Shown here piece after piece: positions 1-7,240 of a stretch of DNA of 36,335 nt (the first letter of the stretch is position 1; each line of letters starts with the position of its first letter). The notes beneath the pieces were generated by a model that did no database searches, was not told the DNA's origin, and worked only from the letters and a program-made list of their open reading frames with translations. A program made the position numbers and the translations under genes. Where the stretch lies: assembly GCA_024277755.1 (NCBI GenBank), contig JAJRUN010000114.1:1-36335 (forward strand), written 5' to 3'. Source of the stretch: Gammaproteobacteria bacterium. Lineage in GTDB: Bacteria; Pseudomonadota; Gammaproteobacteria; Tenderiales; Tenderiaceae.

Positions 1-807
1 AAATCTATTATTACCGTCTGCCTGTTAAGTTTGCTGAGCCTGCAACCTGCCAGCGCAGCCAGCAATAAAGATGCGCAGGTTAACAGCATCCTTGAAAAGA
101 CCGGCTTCAACAAGCTGTTGCAACACGTACCAGACTTTTCACAAGCCGTTTTAAAACAAAGCAGTGGCGCACTAGAGCCTGAAATGAGTTCAGCCCTCAG
201 CGCTGCATTTTCACAAGCCTTTACCACAGCGGCAGTGCAGCGTGACGTCACCCTCTTGCTCAGTGCCCACTATGACGAGGACAACGCGACGGCCTACCTG
301 AAGTATCTCAACAGTCCGCTTTCAGTGAATATGGCCCGACTTGAAAATGCCACTAGCAATCCAGCCAATCGAGAAGACATCAAAGCCTTTAGTGCCGCAC
401 TAACAAATCAACCAACGTCACAAGCACGCACGGCATTGGTTGAACGCCTGGACAAAGCCACCCGCACTACTGATTTCAGCACTGATATGCAAACAGCCTT
501 TTTCAAGGCCATCTTTGTCGCAATTGAACCGGTAATGGAAGCAGATATGCGCCTTGGTGACGGCGAGCTGGAAAAAATGGTGGATGAAGTCCGCGCATCA
601 CTGGAAGAGGGCTTACGCAAAAACACCCGCCTCTCTTTCCTGTATGCCTTTCGTGACATCAGCGATGAAGAACTGAGAAATTACATCGAAATGTGTGAAA
701 CAGAAGAGTACCGCTGGGGCATTCAGTTACTCGGTAACGCGATGATTTCAGCTATCAATCAGGCGGCTGACCGGGCGGCCCTTGCCATGAGTCAAAGCAG
801 TCGTTAA
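1..807 (+). CDS. Secreted protein, DUF2059-like, start outside the window
   Basis: The frame is open from base 1 and reads KSIITVCLLSLLSLQPASA-A, a typical signal peptide with an A-x-A cleavage site. The true start is therefore probably an ATG immediately before the window. The mature part (about 240 aa) is mostly helical and acidic. Two stretches, around residues 90-120 (LLSAHYDEDNATAYLKYLNS) and 215-245 (ISDEELRNYIEMCETEEY), resemble the repeated 'EEL..yi.f..sp' pattern of DUF2059 periplasmic proteins. That similarity is weak and the function is unknown. It is followed directly by a MITE-like element. Export to the periplasm is well supported; the family is not. Confidence 0.75.
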   Translation, partial: KSIITVCLLSLLSLQPASAASNKDAQVNSILEKTGFNKLLQHVPDFSQAVLKQSSGALEPEMSSALSAAFSQAFTTAAVQRDVTLLLSAHYDEDNATAYLKYLNSPLSVNMARLENATSNPANREDIKAFSAALTNQPTSQARTALVERLDKATRTTDFSTDMQTAFFKAIFVAIEPVMEADMRLGDGELEKMVDEVRASLEEGLRKNTRLSFLYAFRDISDEELRNYIEMCETEEYRWGIQLLGNAMISAINQAADRAALAMSQSSR

Positions 808-814
808 CACACCA

Positions 815-955
815 TGGGACCTTTGCAAGATTCATATTTTCCGCCCCAGCGGCGTTAAAAATAATCTCAAAATCCTCATTTACTCCAGTAAACTCCGGTT
901 TATCGATCATTTTTGCCTTGCTGGAACGAAAACTATTTTTCGTGCAAAGGTCTCA
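815..955. mobile_element. Probable MITE with 13-bp terminal inverted repeats
   Basis: A 141-bp noncoding block is bounded by TGGGACCTTTGCA at 815-827 and its inverse, read on the minus strand as TGAGACCTTTGCA, at 943-955 (12 of 13 match). The interior has no credible gene. The ends resemble those I associate with IS5-like elements, so this may be a nonautonomous derivative or an internally deleted IS. The flanking triplets are CCA and CTA, so no perfect target duplication is visible. It lies between the stop of the secreted-protein gene and the cspA terminator. Confidence 0.55.
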
Positions 956-970
956 CTATATATCAATAAT

Positions 971-1003
971 AAAAAAGCCCGCATTAAGCGGGCTTTCTTT
1001 TTT
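971..1003 (-). terminator. Rho-independent terminator of cspA
   Basis: A perfect 9-bp stem (AAAGCCCGC at 974-982 with GCGGGCTTT at 988-996) has a 5-nt loop. On the minus strand it is followed by a run of six T. It lies 20 bp past the cspA stop. A T-rich stretch also follows on the plus strand, so it may work both ways. Confidence 0.9.
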
Positions 1004-1022
1004 AAAGCATCAGCAGCAATGC

Positions 1023-1226
1023 TTATTCAGGTCTAACGTTTGTTGCCTGCAGACCTTTCGCGCCATTCTCTGTATCAAAAGAAACCTTTTGACCTTCAGC
1101 CAGAGACTTGAAGCCTTCAGCTGTGATTGCAGAAAAATGTACGAAGACATCATCACCACCGTCAGCAGGCGTAATAAAACCAAACCCCTTACTGTCGTTG
1201 AACCATTTTACTGTACCAGTTGCCAT
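1023..1226 (-). CDS. cspA: Cold-shock protein, CspA family
   Basis: This 67-aa single-domain OB-fold protein has the usual length for the family. Both nucleic-acid-binding motifs are present: RNP1 as KGFGFI (about residues 13-18) and RNP2 as VFVHF (about 27-31), after the [10 protein letters not shown] start. Such proteins bind single-stranded RNA and DNA, melt RNA structure and act as antiterminators. The gene is monocistronic, with its own promoter, a leader of about 100 nt and a strong terminator. A GAGG element lies about 10 nt before the ATG. Which cspA-E paralogue it corresponds to, and whether it is cold-induced, cannot be told from sequence. Confidence 0.95.
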   Translation of the reverse strand: MATGTVKWFNDSKGFGFITPADGGDDVFVHFSAITAEGFKSLAEGQKVSFDTENGAKGLQATNVRPE

Positions 1227-1334
1227 TTTACTATTACCTCAAAATTACTTTTAGCTTGTCGACACACAGCTACTGAAGGACTGTTTAACACCTGTAAACA
1301 TCATAAAAAGGCCATCAATATCCGCGATTTGGAA

Positions 1335-1364
1335 AGTATAGCCACTAATTTCGCCGCAATACAA
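1335..1364 (-). promoter_or_regulatory. Sigma-70 promoter of cspA with ~100-nt leader
   Basis: On the minus strand TTGTAT (1359-1364) and TATACT (1335-1340) are separated by 18 bp. Transcription would start near 1328, leaving a leader of about 100 nt before the ATG at 1226. Long structured leaders are typical of cold-inducible csp mRNAs. Confidence 0.6.
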
Positions 1365-1398
1365 GTTTTATTTAATTAACGTTTTATGGCCTGAAAAA

Positions 1399-1710
1399 CT
1401 AAGCGGCCCGCGGGCTCCAGCCACCGGTAAAGGGTTCCAAATCCTTAGCATGCAGACGGCCACCCACATACAAGTCGTCAAGCGTATTACGGACAATGAC
1501 CTGCTCACCTTCATACGTCCACTCGCCGGCAATAACCATTTCAAACATGGTCACCATAATATCGTCCAGACGAATAGTGTATTCCTTGGCCAGATGGTTA
1601 AAATCTGTCAGGGTCAGGGGAACGTTTTTTTTGCCGAACTCCTCTTTTACCAGGCTGGCCAGAGCAACATCCCAGGCAGGCACATCAATATCGTTTTTCG
1701 CATTTGTCAT
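1399..1710 (-). CDS. Small cytoplasmic protein of unknown function
   Basis: This 103-aa soluble protein has no signal peptide or membrane segment. I chose the ATG at 1710 (MTNAKNDIDVPAW) because an AGG element lies about 7 nt upstream; an in-frame GTG lies two codons earlier. The middle reads as alternating helices followed by a short basic beta-like segment (GEWTYEGEQVIVRN), which could be a small winged-helix fold, but this is a guess. It lies upstream of cspA on the same strand but is separated from it by the cspA promoter. I do not recognise the family. Confidence 0.65.
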   Translation of the reverse strand: MTNAKNDIDVPAWDVALASLVKEEFGKKNVPLTLTDFNHLAKEYTIRLDDIMVTMFEMVIAGEWTYEGEQVIVRNTLDDLYVGGRLHAKDLEPFTGGWSPRAA

Positions 1711-1773
1711 AATCACACCTAAATCATCACGTATCTTTAATCTTAATCAAACCACACCCAGATAGCTATCATC

Positions 1774-2853
1774 TTAAAACTGATCTACCTGATACCCCTG
1801 CTGCCGCAGTAACGCCACAATCCCCTGACGGCCGGGTAGATGGCCGGCACCGATGACAACAAAATAGCGGCCACCTTTTTCAGCCAGACGGTGCAGCTTT
1901 TCGGCCATGCTCTTGTTTCTATCCAGCATGATAATCTGATTCAAGCGGGCCCCTCTGGCCTCGGCCATCAGCCCTTCGTCAAACAAACGCTGTATGCCTT
2001 GGGCATCACCCGCGCGCCAGTGACGCAACATCTTGTCAAAAAAAGCCTTGCCTTCACCCAGCTCACGCAGACTTTCCTCCAGCATCATCACCTGCTCGGC
2101 GACGGTCAGCCGATCAAACAGCGACAACTGCCAGGCTAAACCTTCCAGCTCAACTATCTTTTTTTTGCCCTGAGCCAGGCGCAGAAAATGAGCATCTATG
2201 CCGCGCTCTTCAGAAAATCCCAGCTGCTTTAATGCCAGTGCAGTCAGGGTCATTGAGACAAACCAGGGTTTCTGCATATTCAGCAGCTCAACAGGCACCG
2301 CCATTGATTGCGCCACCTGCTCAAGTTTATGCCAGATTTTAGCTGACAAATGCTGGCGTAAATTCGAGCCATCCTGGTACATCGCCTTGCTGGCAATCAA
2401 TTGCGCCAACTGGAGCTGATCGACGTTGCCAATATCAGCCTCCACCACCAAGGTATCAGATTTTTCAAATGATGATGTCATCACCTTGGGCAGGGGGTAC
2501 ATCTGGGGGGTGCCGAAATGGATCGAACCGAGAAGAAACAATGTTCCCTTACCAGCACTGGCCTGCCAAATGAAGTGTTTGTTTGTCTTGTCTGCGGCAG
2601 GCCTGTCAATAATGAGCTCGGCACCTGGACAGTGACGATCCTGAAACCTGACAACGCCAGACTCATCTGTGCACTTAAACACCCGCGCCTGAGCCGGGGC
2701 AACAATAAACACCCCCAGCAAGACGGCAAAAAGACTAATCGTCAGTATTTGTTTCAATCGTTTTCTCAACCTTGTTTTAAACACCTTAGCAACTAGGACA
2801 AACAAAGCAATACTTGCCAAAGAAAGGCCAGGAGATACAATGCCTTTGTGCAT
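1774..2853 (-). CDS. DUF4124 plus TraB/GumN-family membrane-anchored protein
   Basis: From the chosen ATG at 2853 the protein has 359 aa. It begins with two hydrophobic segments, the second ending in a signal-peptide-like A-P-A-Q-A. Next is a short DUF4124 module (VFKCTDESGVVRFQDRHCPG) with its usual two cysteines, then a TraB/GumN domain (FLLGSIHFGTPQMYPLP near its start, VVIGAGHLPG near its end) that may be a hydrolase or protease-like fold. Start choice: GGAGGT lies 9 nt before the ATG. A TTG at 2757 would give a simple signal peptide (MKQILTISLFAVLL...) and remove the overlap with the divergent phosphatase gene. The substrate is unknown. Confidence 0.8.
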   Translation of the reverse strand: MHKGIVSPGLSLASIALFVLVAKVFKTRLRKRLKQILTISLFAVLLGVFIVAPAQARVFKCTDESGVVRFQDRHCPGAELIIDRPAADKTNKHFIWQASAGKGTLFLLGSIHFGTPQMYPLPKVMTSSFEKSDTLVVEADIGNVDQLQLAQLIASKAMYQDGSNLRQHLSAKIWHKLEQVAQSMAVPVELLNMQKPWFVSMTLTALALKQLGFSEERGIDAHFLRLAQGKKKIVELEGLAWQLSLFDRLTVAEQVMMLEESLRELGEGKAFFDKMLRHWRAGDAQGIQRLFDEGLMAEARGARLNQIIMLDRNKSMAEKLHRLAEKGGRYFVVIGAGHLPGRQGIVALLRQQGYQVDQF

Positions 2854-2878
2854 CAGGATCATACCTCCATCAAAAAAT
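2830..2878 (+). promoter_or_regulatory. Strong ribosome site with out-of-frame ATG and slippery heptamer
   Basis: AGGAG (2830-2834) is followed at ideal spacing by ATG at 2840-2842, which opens a frame that stops after 34 codons. In that frame bases 2872-2878 read A-AAA-AAT, the X-XXY-YYZ pattern of -1 frameshift sites. A -1 slip there enters the phosphatase frame exactly, giving a product that begins MPLCIRIIPPSKNFAVNQHG. One missing A in the six-A run would produce the same picture. Confidence 0.4.
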
Positions 2879-3549
2879 TTGCCGTCAACCAGCATGGACG
2901 TGACTTTATTGTTGGCGATATACACGGCTGCTTTGACGAACTGAATAGCAAGCTCAGCACTCATCAGTTTAACCCCGAAACAGATCGCCTGTTTGCCGTT
3001 GGCGATCTAATTGATCGCGGCCCCGGCTCGCACAAGGTTCTCAGCTGGCTCAGGCAGCCCTGGTTTCATTCATGCCTCGGCAATCATGAGGAAATGATAT
3101 TAACCACGTCAGCGGACAACAATGCCAATCAAGACTGGTTTCAAAACTATGGCGGTGAATGGTGGCTCGAGCAACCCCCTGAAACCAAATCCGCAATCTG
3201 CACTGCCTTTTCCAATTTACCCCTGGCTATCGAACTGGAAACCAGGCATGGAAAGGTCGGCATTGTCCATGCGGACATCCCCAAGGGCATGAGTTGGCCA
3301 GGCTTTTTACGGCTATTGAAACTGGGTGATTTGAACACACGCAGAACAGCCCTGTGGGGCCGCAGCCGTATCAAACGATTCATTAGCAGCCCTGTCAAAG
3401 AAATTGACCGGGTCGTCTGCGGCCATACGCTTACAGGCAATCATAGAATCACGATCAAGGCCAATGTCTGGTTCATTGAAACCGGTGCCTATCTGCAAGA
3501 CGAGGGTTCACACCTCACTGTCATCAACACAGAGCAGCTTTTTGGATAA
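2848..3549 (+). CDS. PrpA/PrpB-type serine/threonine (or Ap4A-like) metallophosphatase
   Basis: A PPP-family phosphatase of about 233 aa, close to bacterial PrpA/PrpB and lambda phosphatase in length. Metal-site motifs are present in order: GDIHGCFDEL (GDxHG), GDLIDRGPGS (GDxxDRG), GNHEE (GNHE), then histidines in VHADIP and CGHTL. It should use two metal ions to dephosphorylate proteins or diadenosine compounds. The 5' end is odd. The only in-frame start is the GTG at 2848, with AGGAG 13 nt upstream (too far). The same AGGAG sits 5 nt before an ATG at 2840 in the -1 related frame, and a slippery A-AAA-AAT follows at 2872-2878. The gene may be frameshifted, misread in assembly, or simply start at GTG. 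Confidence 0.85.
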   Translation: MHQDHTSIKKFAVNQHGRDFIVGDIHGCFDELNSKLSTHQFNPETDRLFAVGDLIDRGPGSHKVLSWLRQPWFHSCLGNHEEMILTTSADNNANQDWFQNYGGEWWLEQPPETKSAICTAFSNLPLAIELETRHGKVGIVHADIPKGMSWPGFLRLLKLGDLNTRRTALWGRSRIKRFISSPVKEIDRVVCGHTLTGNHRITIKANVWFIETGAYLQDEGSHLTVINTEQLFG

Positions 3550-3602
3550 CGATATTATTTAATTTTCTGAGATCAGGCCCGAATGGGCAAAGAAAGGAAC
3601 AA

Positions 3603-3628
3603 CGGTGGCCAACAGGCATCAGCCACCG
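3603..3628 (-). terminator. Possible weak terminator after the 48-aa gene
   Basis: CGGTGGC (3603-3609) pairs with GCCACCG (3622-3628) around a 12-nt loop. On the minus strand only a loose T-rich stretch follows (TTGTTCCTTTC), so termination strength is uncertain. Confidence 0.35.
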
Positions 3629-3637
3629 CAAAAACCA

Positions 3638-3784
3638 TCAACTGGCTTTATAAATCATCCACATTGGCAAAGCCATCATAGCAAGACCCAGTACCACATT
3701 GATAAATGCAGCAACAGGCATGGCAGCGATGCCAATAAACATCGCACCTACTGCCATAAAAGGATTTGGTTTCTTTACGCTCAT
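3638..3784 (-). CDS. 48-aa hydrophobic small membrane protein
   Basis: A short ORF begins at an ATG (3782-3784) with an excellent ribosome site, AAGGGAG, 6 nt upstream. The product starts MSVKKPNPFMAVGAMF, continues as one almost unbroken hydrophobic stretch of about 35 residues rich in A, V, M and G, and ends MWMIYKAS. The basic N-terminus suggests an N-in topology with one long or two short membrane helices. It is encoded in an otherwise empty gap between the phosphatase and the beta-propeller gene. A GC hairpin (3603-3628) follows the stop on the minus strand. I know no family match; the strong ribosome site is the main support. Confidence 0.6.
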   Translation of the reverse strand: MSVKKPNPFMAVGAMFIGIAAMPVAAFINVVLGLAMMALPMWMIYKAS

Positions 3785-3921
3785 TGTTATCTCCCTTGGT
3801 ATCCGGCATCGGCCAGATAAAAAATTGATTTAAGGATATAAACCTAGGTATTCCCCCTCAGAAATACCTGACTGCCAAACAAAGGTAATGGATTATTTCC
3901 GACTCTGCAAGTATGTTTTTA

Positions 3922-3957
3922 TAAAAAAATGGCCCACCTGGAAAATCCGGGTGGGCC
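3922..3957 (-). terminator. Rho-independent terminator of the beta-propeller gene
   Basis: An 11-bp stem (3931-3941 with 3947-3957, one G-U pair) has a 5-nt loop and is followed on the minus strand by seven T (3923-3929). It lies about 25 bp past the stop of the gene ending at 3982. Confidence 0.9.
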
Positions 3958-3981
3958 GTCTGCGTCTAATGTTACAGCTGA

Positions 3982-5232
3982 CTAGCGCGAAAGCAGCCAC
4001 AATCGAGAGTGAGGCTGAGGTTCAATCACAGCCAGCTTTTCAATCACCTGATCCGTCTCAGCACAAATTATGGTGACGACGCCTTCCTGAGAGGTGGAGG
4101 CGAATACCAGTTCGGTTTTGCCATCCACCGCCAGAAAGTCCAGCGTGCCTGCCGGGCTGTCCAGGCTCAGCTCTGTCGAGAAAACCAACTTAGGCAATTT
4201 AGTTAAGTCCAACACCACAACCGCACCCGACTTGAGATTGGCCTGCTGTTGCTCACTCCCCGAAGAGGATGTTGTCAAATAAAGTTTACTGCCCTCAGTA
4301 TTGAAAAAATACTTACTGATGTAGATATCAGGCAACTCGATCTTGTCCAGCACCTCGTTAGTGGTGACATCCAGAACAGCCATCCTGGCGATAACGTGAT
4401 CGGGATCGGTTTTTCGGTCCGCACCACGACCAATCACATAACGGCCACAGGGACTGACAAACAGATTACTAAAGCCTTTAAACGGGATGCGCTGCTCAAT
4501 CTCATGACTGACGGGATCAATCACGGCGATAGTGCCGTAGCCGTTATTGAGGTTATACATCTTGCCGGAAACCTTTGAATAGACCAGTCCGTGCGGAAAA
4601 GAATTATTCGGAATCTGAGCGACATCAAAATCTTCTTTGTCTGCTTCGCAAAGGTTGATGGTGGCAACCACCTGCAAATAGCTATCTGGCTTGTCAGGAT
4701 CATTGCCAATCACCGACAAAGTGCCATCTTTGAGATTACTGACATAGGTTTGAGATGGCACCTGATGTGCCTGTTCTGACGGGTAACTGAAATTACACTG
4801 GTGATGGCCCCGGCCAACACAAATGGTCTTGAGGAATTTCACCGCGGAACTGTCCGTATTTTCCACCACGGTGACGGATGATCCTTTACCATCACAGTTA
4901 AGGGCATCGTTGCCCTTCTCTTTATCACCATCGTACATATACCAATCGCGATTGGCGTTTGGGTCGGTATAAATATGGGCAGGAAAGGCATCGGCAATAA
5001 AGTCATCGCGAATAGAGACTGCCTTGGTCTCAGGATCCAGGGTAATACACTGATCCGTTTCGGTCAGGCCAACAAAAATAGGCTTTAGCTCCTTGTCCTT
5101 ACCGCTCTGTTCTGCAACGGGCAACTGCTTTGTTAGCAATTGACCACCACTACGAGTCACCACTGCCACCGAGCCGGTCTTACGATCACCCGAGTAATAC
5201 GCCAATGCAAAATCGATTGTCTTTTTGTCCAA
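3982..5232 (-). CDS. Beta-propeller-like protein, function unknown, no signal peptide
   Basis: About 416 aa. I prefer a TTG start at 5232 (MDKKTIDFALAYYSGDR) because AAGG lies about 8 nt before it; the GTG at 5241 would sit directly on that element. The sequence repeats short blocks of the kind seen in YVTN/WD-like propellers: YVSNLKDGTLSVIGND, NNGYGTIAVIDPVSHEIEQ, GRYVIGRGADRK, MAVLDVTTNEVLDKIELPD and GAVVVLDLTKLPKL. These end in D-P/T-x-x-x-E strands. It carries about six scattered cysteines and a His-rich patch (CVGRGHHQC), which is not a c-type haem motif. With no export signal it should be cytoplasmic, unusual for this type. It lies 74 bp downstream of the DUF2288 gene and could be co-transcribed. 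Ligand unknown. Confidence 0.75.
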   Translation of the reverse strand: MDKKTIDFALAYYSGDRKTGSVAVVTRSGGQLLTKQLPVAEQSGKDKELKPIFVGLTETDQCITLDPETKAVSIRDDFIADAFPAHIYTDPNANRDWYMYDGDKEKGNDALNCDGKGSSVTVVENTDSSAVKFLKTICVGRGHHQCNFSYPSEQAHQVPSQTYVSNLKDGTLSVIGNDPDKPDSYLQVVATINLCEADKEDFDVAQIPNNSFPHGLVYSKVSGKMYNLNNGYGTIAVIDPVSHEIEQRIPFKGFSNLFVSPCGRYVIGRGADRKTDPDHVIARMAVLDVTTNEVLDKIELPDIYISKYFFNTEGSKLYLTTSSSGSEQQQANLKSGAVVVLDLTKLPKLVFSTELSLDSPAGTLDFLAVDGKTELVFASTSQEGVVTIICAETDQVIEKLAVIEPQPHSRLWLLSR

Positions 5233-5306
5233 AACCGTCACCTTATTTCAAAACAAATATTTATTGGAATAACCTGCCTGGCATTATACGCCAGCAGCAG
5301 ACTGAC

Positions 5307-5615
5307 TCAGGGGGCTTCAGATACCTCTTGTATCAAGACCCAGGGCGCCACAACCACACTCCAAAAGTCAGGTTGGCGCTCAACCCAGTCCTTGGCCTCC
5401 ACCATCGATGGATGATCAACCAGCCCCGCTTTCATCCAGGCCTCAACCTTTTTTTTGTCATCCTCAGAAATGCTAACGGCAACATCAATCAAATCCAGGG
5501 ACTGATCAATACGAATAACCGCACCACGGGCAAAATGACGCTCCAGCTCCGGCCAAACCAGCTTGGCGGTTTCAGCATTCAGTCGAGCGCGTAAATCTGG
5601 CTCTATCTCATCCAT
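5307..5615 (-). CDS. DUF2288-family protein
   Basis: A 102-aa soluble protein with the length and pattern of DUF2288: LNAETAKLVWPELERHFARG near the N-terminus, then an acidic SLDLIDVAVSISEDDKKKV stretch, and a tryptophan-rich end (FWSVVVAPWVLIQE). The function of the family is not established. AAGGG lies 7 nt before the ATG. It is 54 bp downstream of the two-TM protein gene on the same strand and is probably part of the operon led by the response regulator. Confidence 0.85.
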   Translation of the reverse strand: MDEIEPDLRARLNAETAKLVWPELERHFARGAVIRIDQSLDLIDVAVSISEDDKKKVEAWMKAGLVDHPSMVEAKDWVERQPDFWSVVVAPWVLIQEVSEAP

Positions 5616-5669
5616 GTTTCAACCCTTCTCTTCGTCAGTTGCGCAGTATATCAGCTAGTGCCATCGGCC

Positions 5670-6323
5670 TCATTTTTCAACAGGCTGCGCCGCCACCAAG
5701 CCTGCCCAGCTAAATAACAAACGCAATAACAACCACTGCACCACAACATAAAACGCCATCATCAACATGAAGGTAAAACTCGACTGCTGCTGCAACACCG
5801 CCCCCAAACCGGGGTGGGCGTTATACGTCAGCGCCGGCAGCGATGCCAAACGATCACGAGCCATGACTTCTCGCTCTGCAATAATCATCACCAGAACACG
5901 CTCCAGCTGAACCAGCATCACATACTCACCACTGGCCGACATAAAATGAGTCGCCCAGAGATCAACCGCTTCCTGTTGATGAGGAATCATTGCCTTCAAA
6001 TGCTCTCGAGCCAATGCCGCCGCAGCCAAGTCATCAAATAGCGCCAGCACGGCATTACTGCCATCGGGATAATCAGCCGCGGCACTGGCAGCACTACCAG
6101 CCAAATCATTCAACACATCGACATCATATTTGTCAGCCCCCACACCTAGGGCAGAGGTGTGATTGACAAAGCGTCCCGACTCAACCTGTAACAACGATTC
6201 ATTCACAGACAAGGGTGGCAACCCTGGCATCAGCAGTACCAACAAAGGTGCCCCCACAGCCAACAGCAAATATAAACACGCCAAAAAACGCCGCAGAGAC
6301 TTTGGCAATTCAAAACATTTCAT
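5670..6323 (-). CDS. Two-TM membrane protein with a periplasmic domain, unknown function
   Basis: 217 aa. There is an N-terminal membrane segment (about residues 12-34, LACLYLLLAVGAPLLVLLMP) and a C-terminal one (about 183-205, FMLMMAFYVVVQWLLLRLLF). These bracket an Ala-rich helical region of roughly 145 residues that should lie in the periplasm if the basic N-terminus stays inside. This arrangement recalls sensory or accessory envelope proteins, but no known domain is visible. It starts 68 bp after the stop of the response regulator on the same strand, so it may be its target or partner; that is inference only. Confidence 0.7.
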   Translation of the reverse strand: MKCFELPKSLRRFLACLYLLLAVGAPLLVLLMPGLPPLSVNESLLQVESGRFVNHTSALGVGADKYDVDVLNDLAGSAASAAADYPDGSNAVLALFDDLAAAALAREHLKAMIPHQQEAVDLWATHFMSASGEYVMLVQLERVLVMIIAEREVMARDRLASLPALTYNAHPGLGAVLQQQSSFTFMLMMAFYVVVQWLLLRLLFSWAGLVAAQPVEK

Positions 6324-6391
6324 GAATAACGATTCCGAATTATCGACGCAAGGTAAAAAACACCGTATTTACCAGCCGATTTTAGCTACAC

Positions 6392-7081
6392 CTATATTGT
6401 CTCAAGACGGTAGCCATGATGATAAACCGAAGTCAAACGCCAGCCAACGGCCTCACCCAGGTGCATCTTTTTACGCAGGCGACTGATATGGGTGTCCAGG
6501 GTTCGGGTGTTTAACTCAGCACTGTGGCCCCAAACACTTTCCAGTAAATGAGCTCGGGACATCAATCTGCCGGCATTGCGAAACAAAAACAACCCCAACT
6601 CAAACTCTTTTTGTGTCAGTGTAATTGCTTCCTGCCCCATAAAAAGCTGCTTGCGCTGAATATCAAAACAGAAACTTCCGAACTGAAGCAACTTGTTTTC
6701 ATCAACCTTGTCGCCATACGAACGTCGTAACAGGGCGCGAATTCTCGCCTTCAATTCCAGTGATTTAATGGGTTTCGAAACGTAATCATCAGCACCATTT
6801 TCAAGAGCGAAAACCAAACTCTCTTCATCATCGCGTTGAGTTACAAAGATCACCGGCACTCGCCAGTCAAGGTTTTTTCTAATCCAGGCCAGCACTTCAA
6901 GACCATTCATTTCTGGCATATACCAATCGAGCAAAATCAGGTCATAGCTGTCTTTCTGGAAGGCCTTAATCGCCTTAACCCCATCATCAAACAGGTGACA
7001 ATCATAATCACCGTCAGTCGACAGCCATAGCCGTAACAGCGCGGCCTGATCGGGATCATCTTCAACTATGGCAACTCGCAT
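6392..7081 (-). CDS. OmpR/PhoB-family response regulator, orphan
   Basis: The receiver domain (about residues 1-118 from the ATG at 7081) has the acidic pair in VEDDPDQ, phosphoacceptor Asp52 in LILLDWYMPEMNG, the Thr of FVTQ and Lys103 in VSKPIKS. A winged-helix DNA-binding domain follows (ITLTQKEFELGLFLFRNAG ... TRTLDTHISRLRKK). A TTG three codons upstream is the alternative start. The protein should activate or repress promoters when phosphorylated. No histidine kinase gene lies beside it; the genes downstream are a two-TM protein and DUF2288. The partner kinase must be elsewhere or input is non-canonical. Confidence 0.93.
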   Translation of the reverse strand: MRVAIVEDDPDQAALLRLWLSTDGDYDCHLFDDGVKAIKAFQKDSYDLILLDWYMPEMNGLEVLAWIRKNLDWRVPVIFVTQRDDEESLVFALENGADDYVSKPIKSLELKARIRALLRRSYGDKVDENKLLQFGSFCFDIQRKQLFMGQEAITLTQKEFELGLFLFRNAGRLMSRAHLLESVWGHSAELNTRTLDTHISRLRKKMHLGEAVGWRLTSVYHHGYRLETI

Positions 7082-7240
7082 TCGTGACAAATGTCCAAAT
7101 AGAAACTGTTAAATTCAAGCGCACCAAAACGCCAGCGCCCTATCCCTTTACGTGACCAGACAATAGCCGCCTCACAGCGAGCTTATGCAATTCACTCTAG
7201 CTGATACGATCATTAAACGTCAGGAAGCCAATAAACAAAA

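Noticed and set aside
918..1379. 153-aa plus-strand ORF
   Set aside because: It runs across the MITE end, the cspA terminator and antisense to cspA; no coding features.
4792..4826. Possible c-type haem site in the beta-propeller protein (CVGRGHHQC)
   Set aside because: Haem attachment needs CxxCH; the spacing here is wrong and the protein lacks an export signal.
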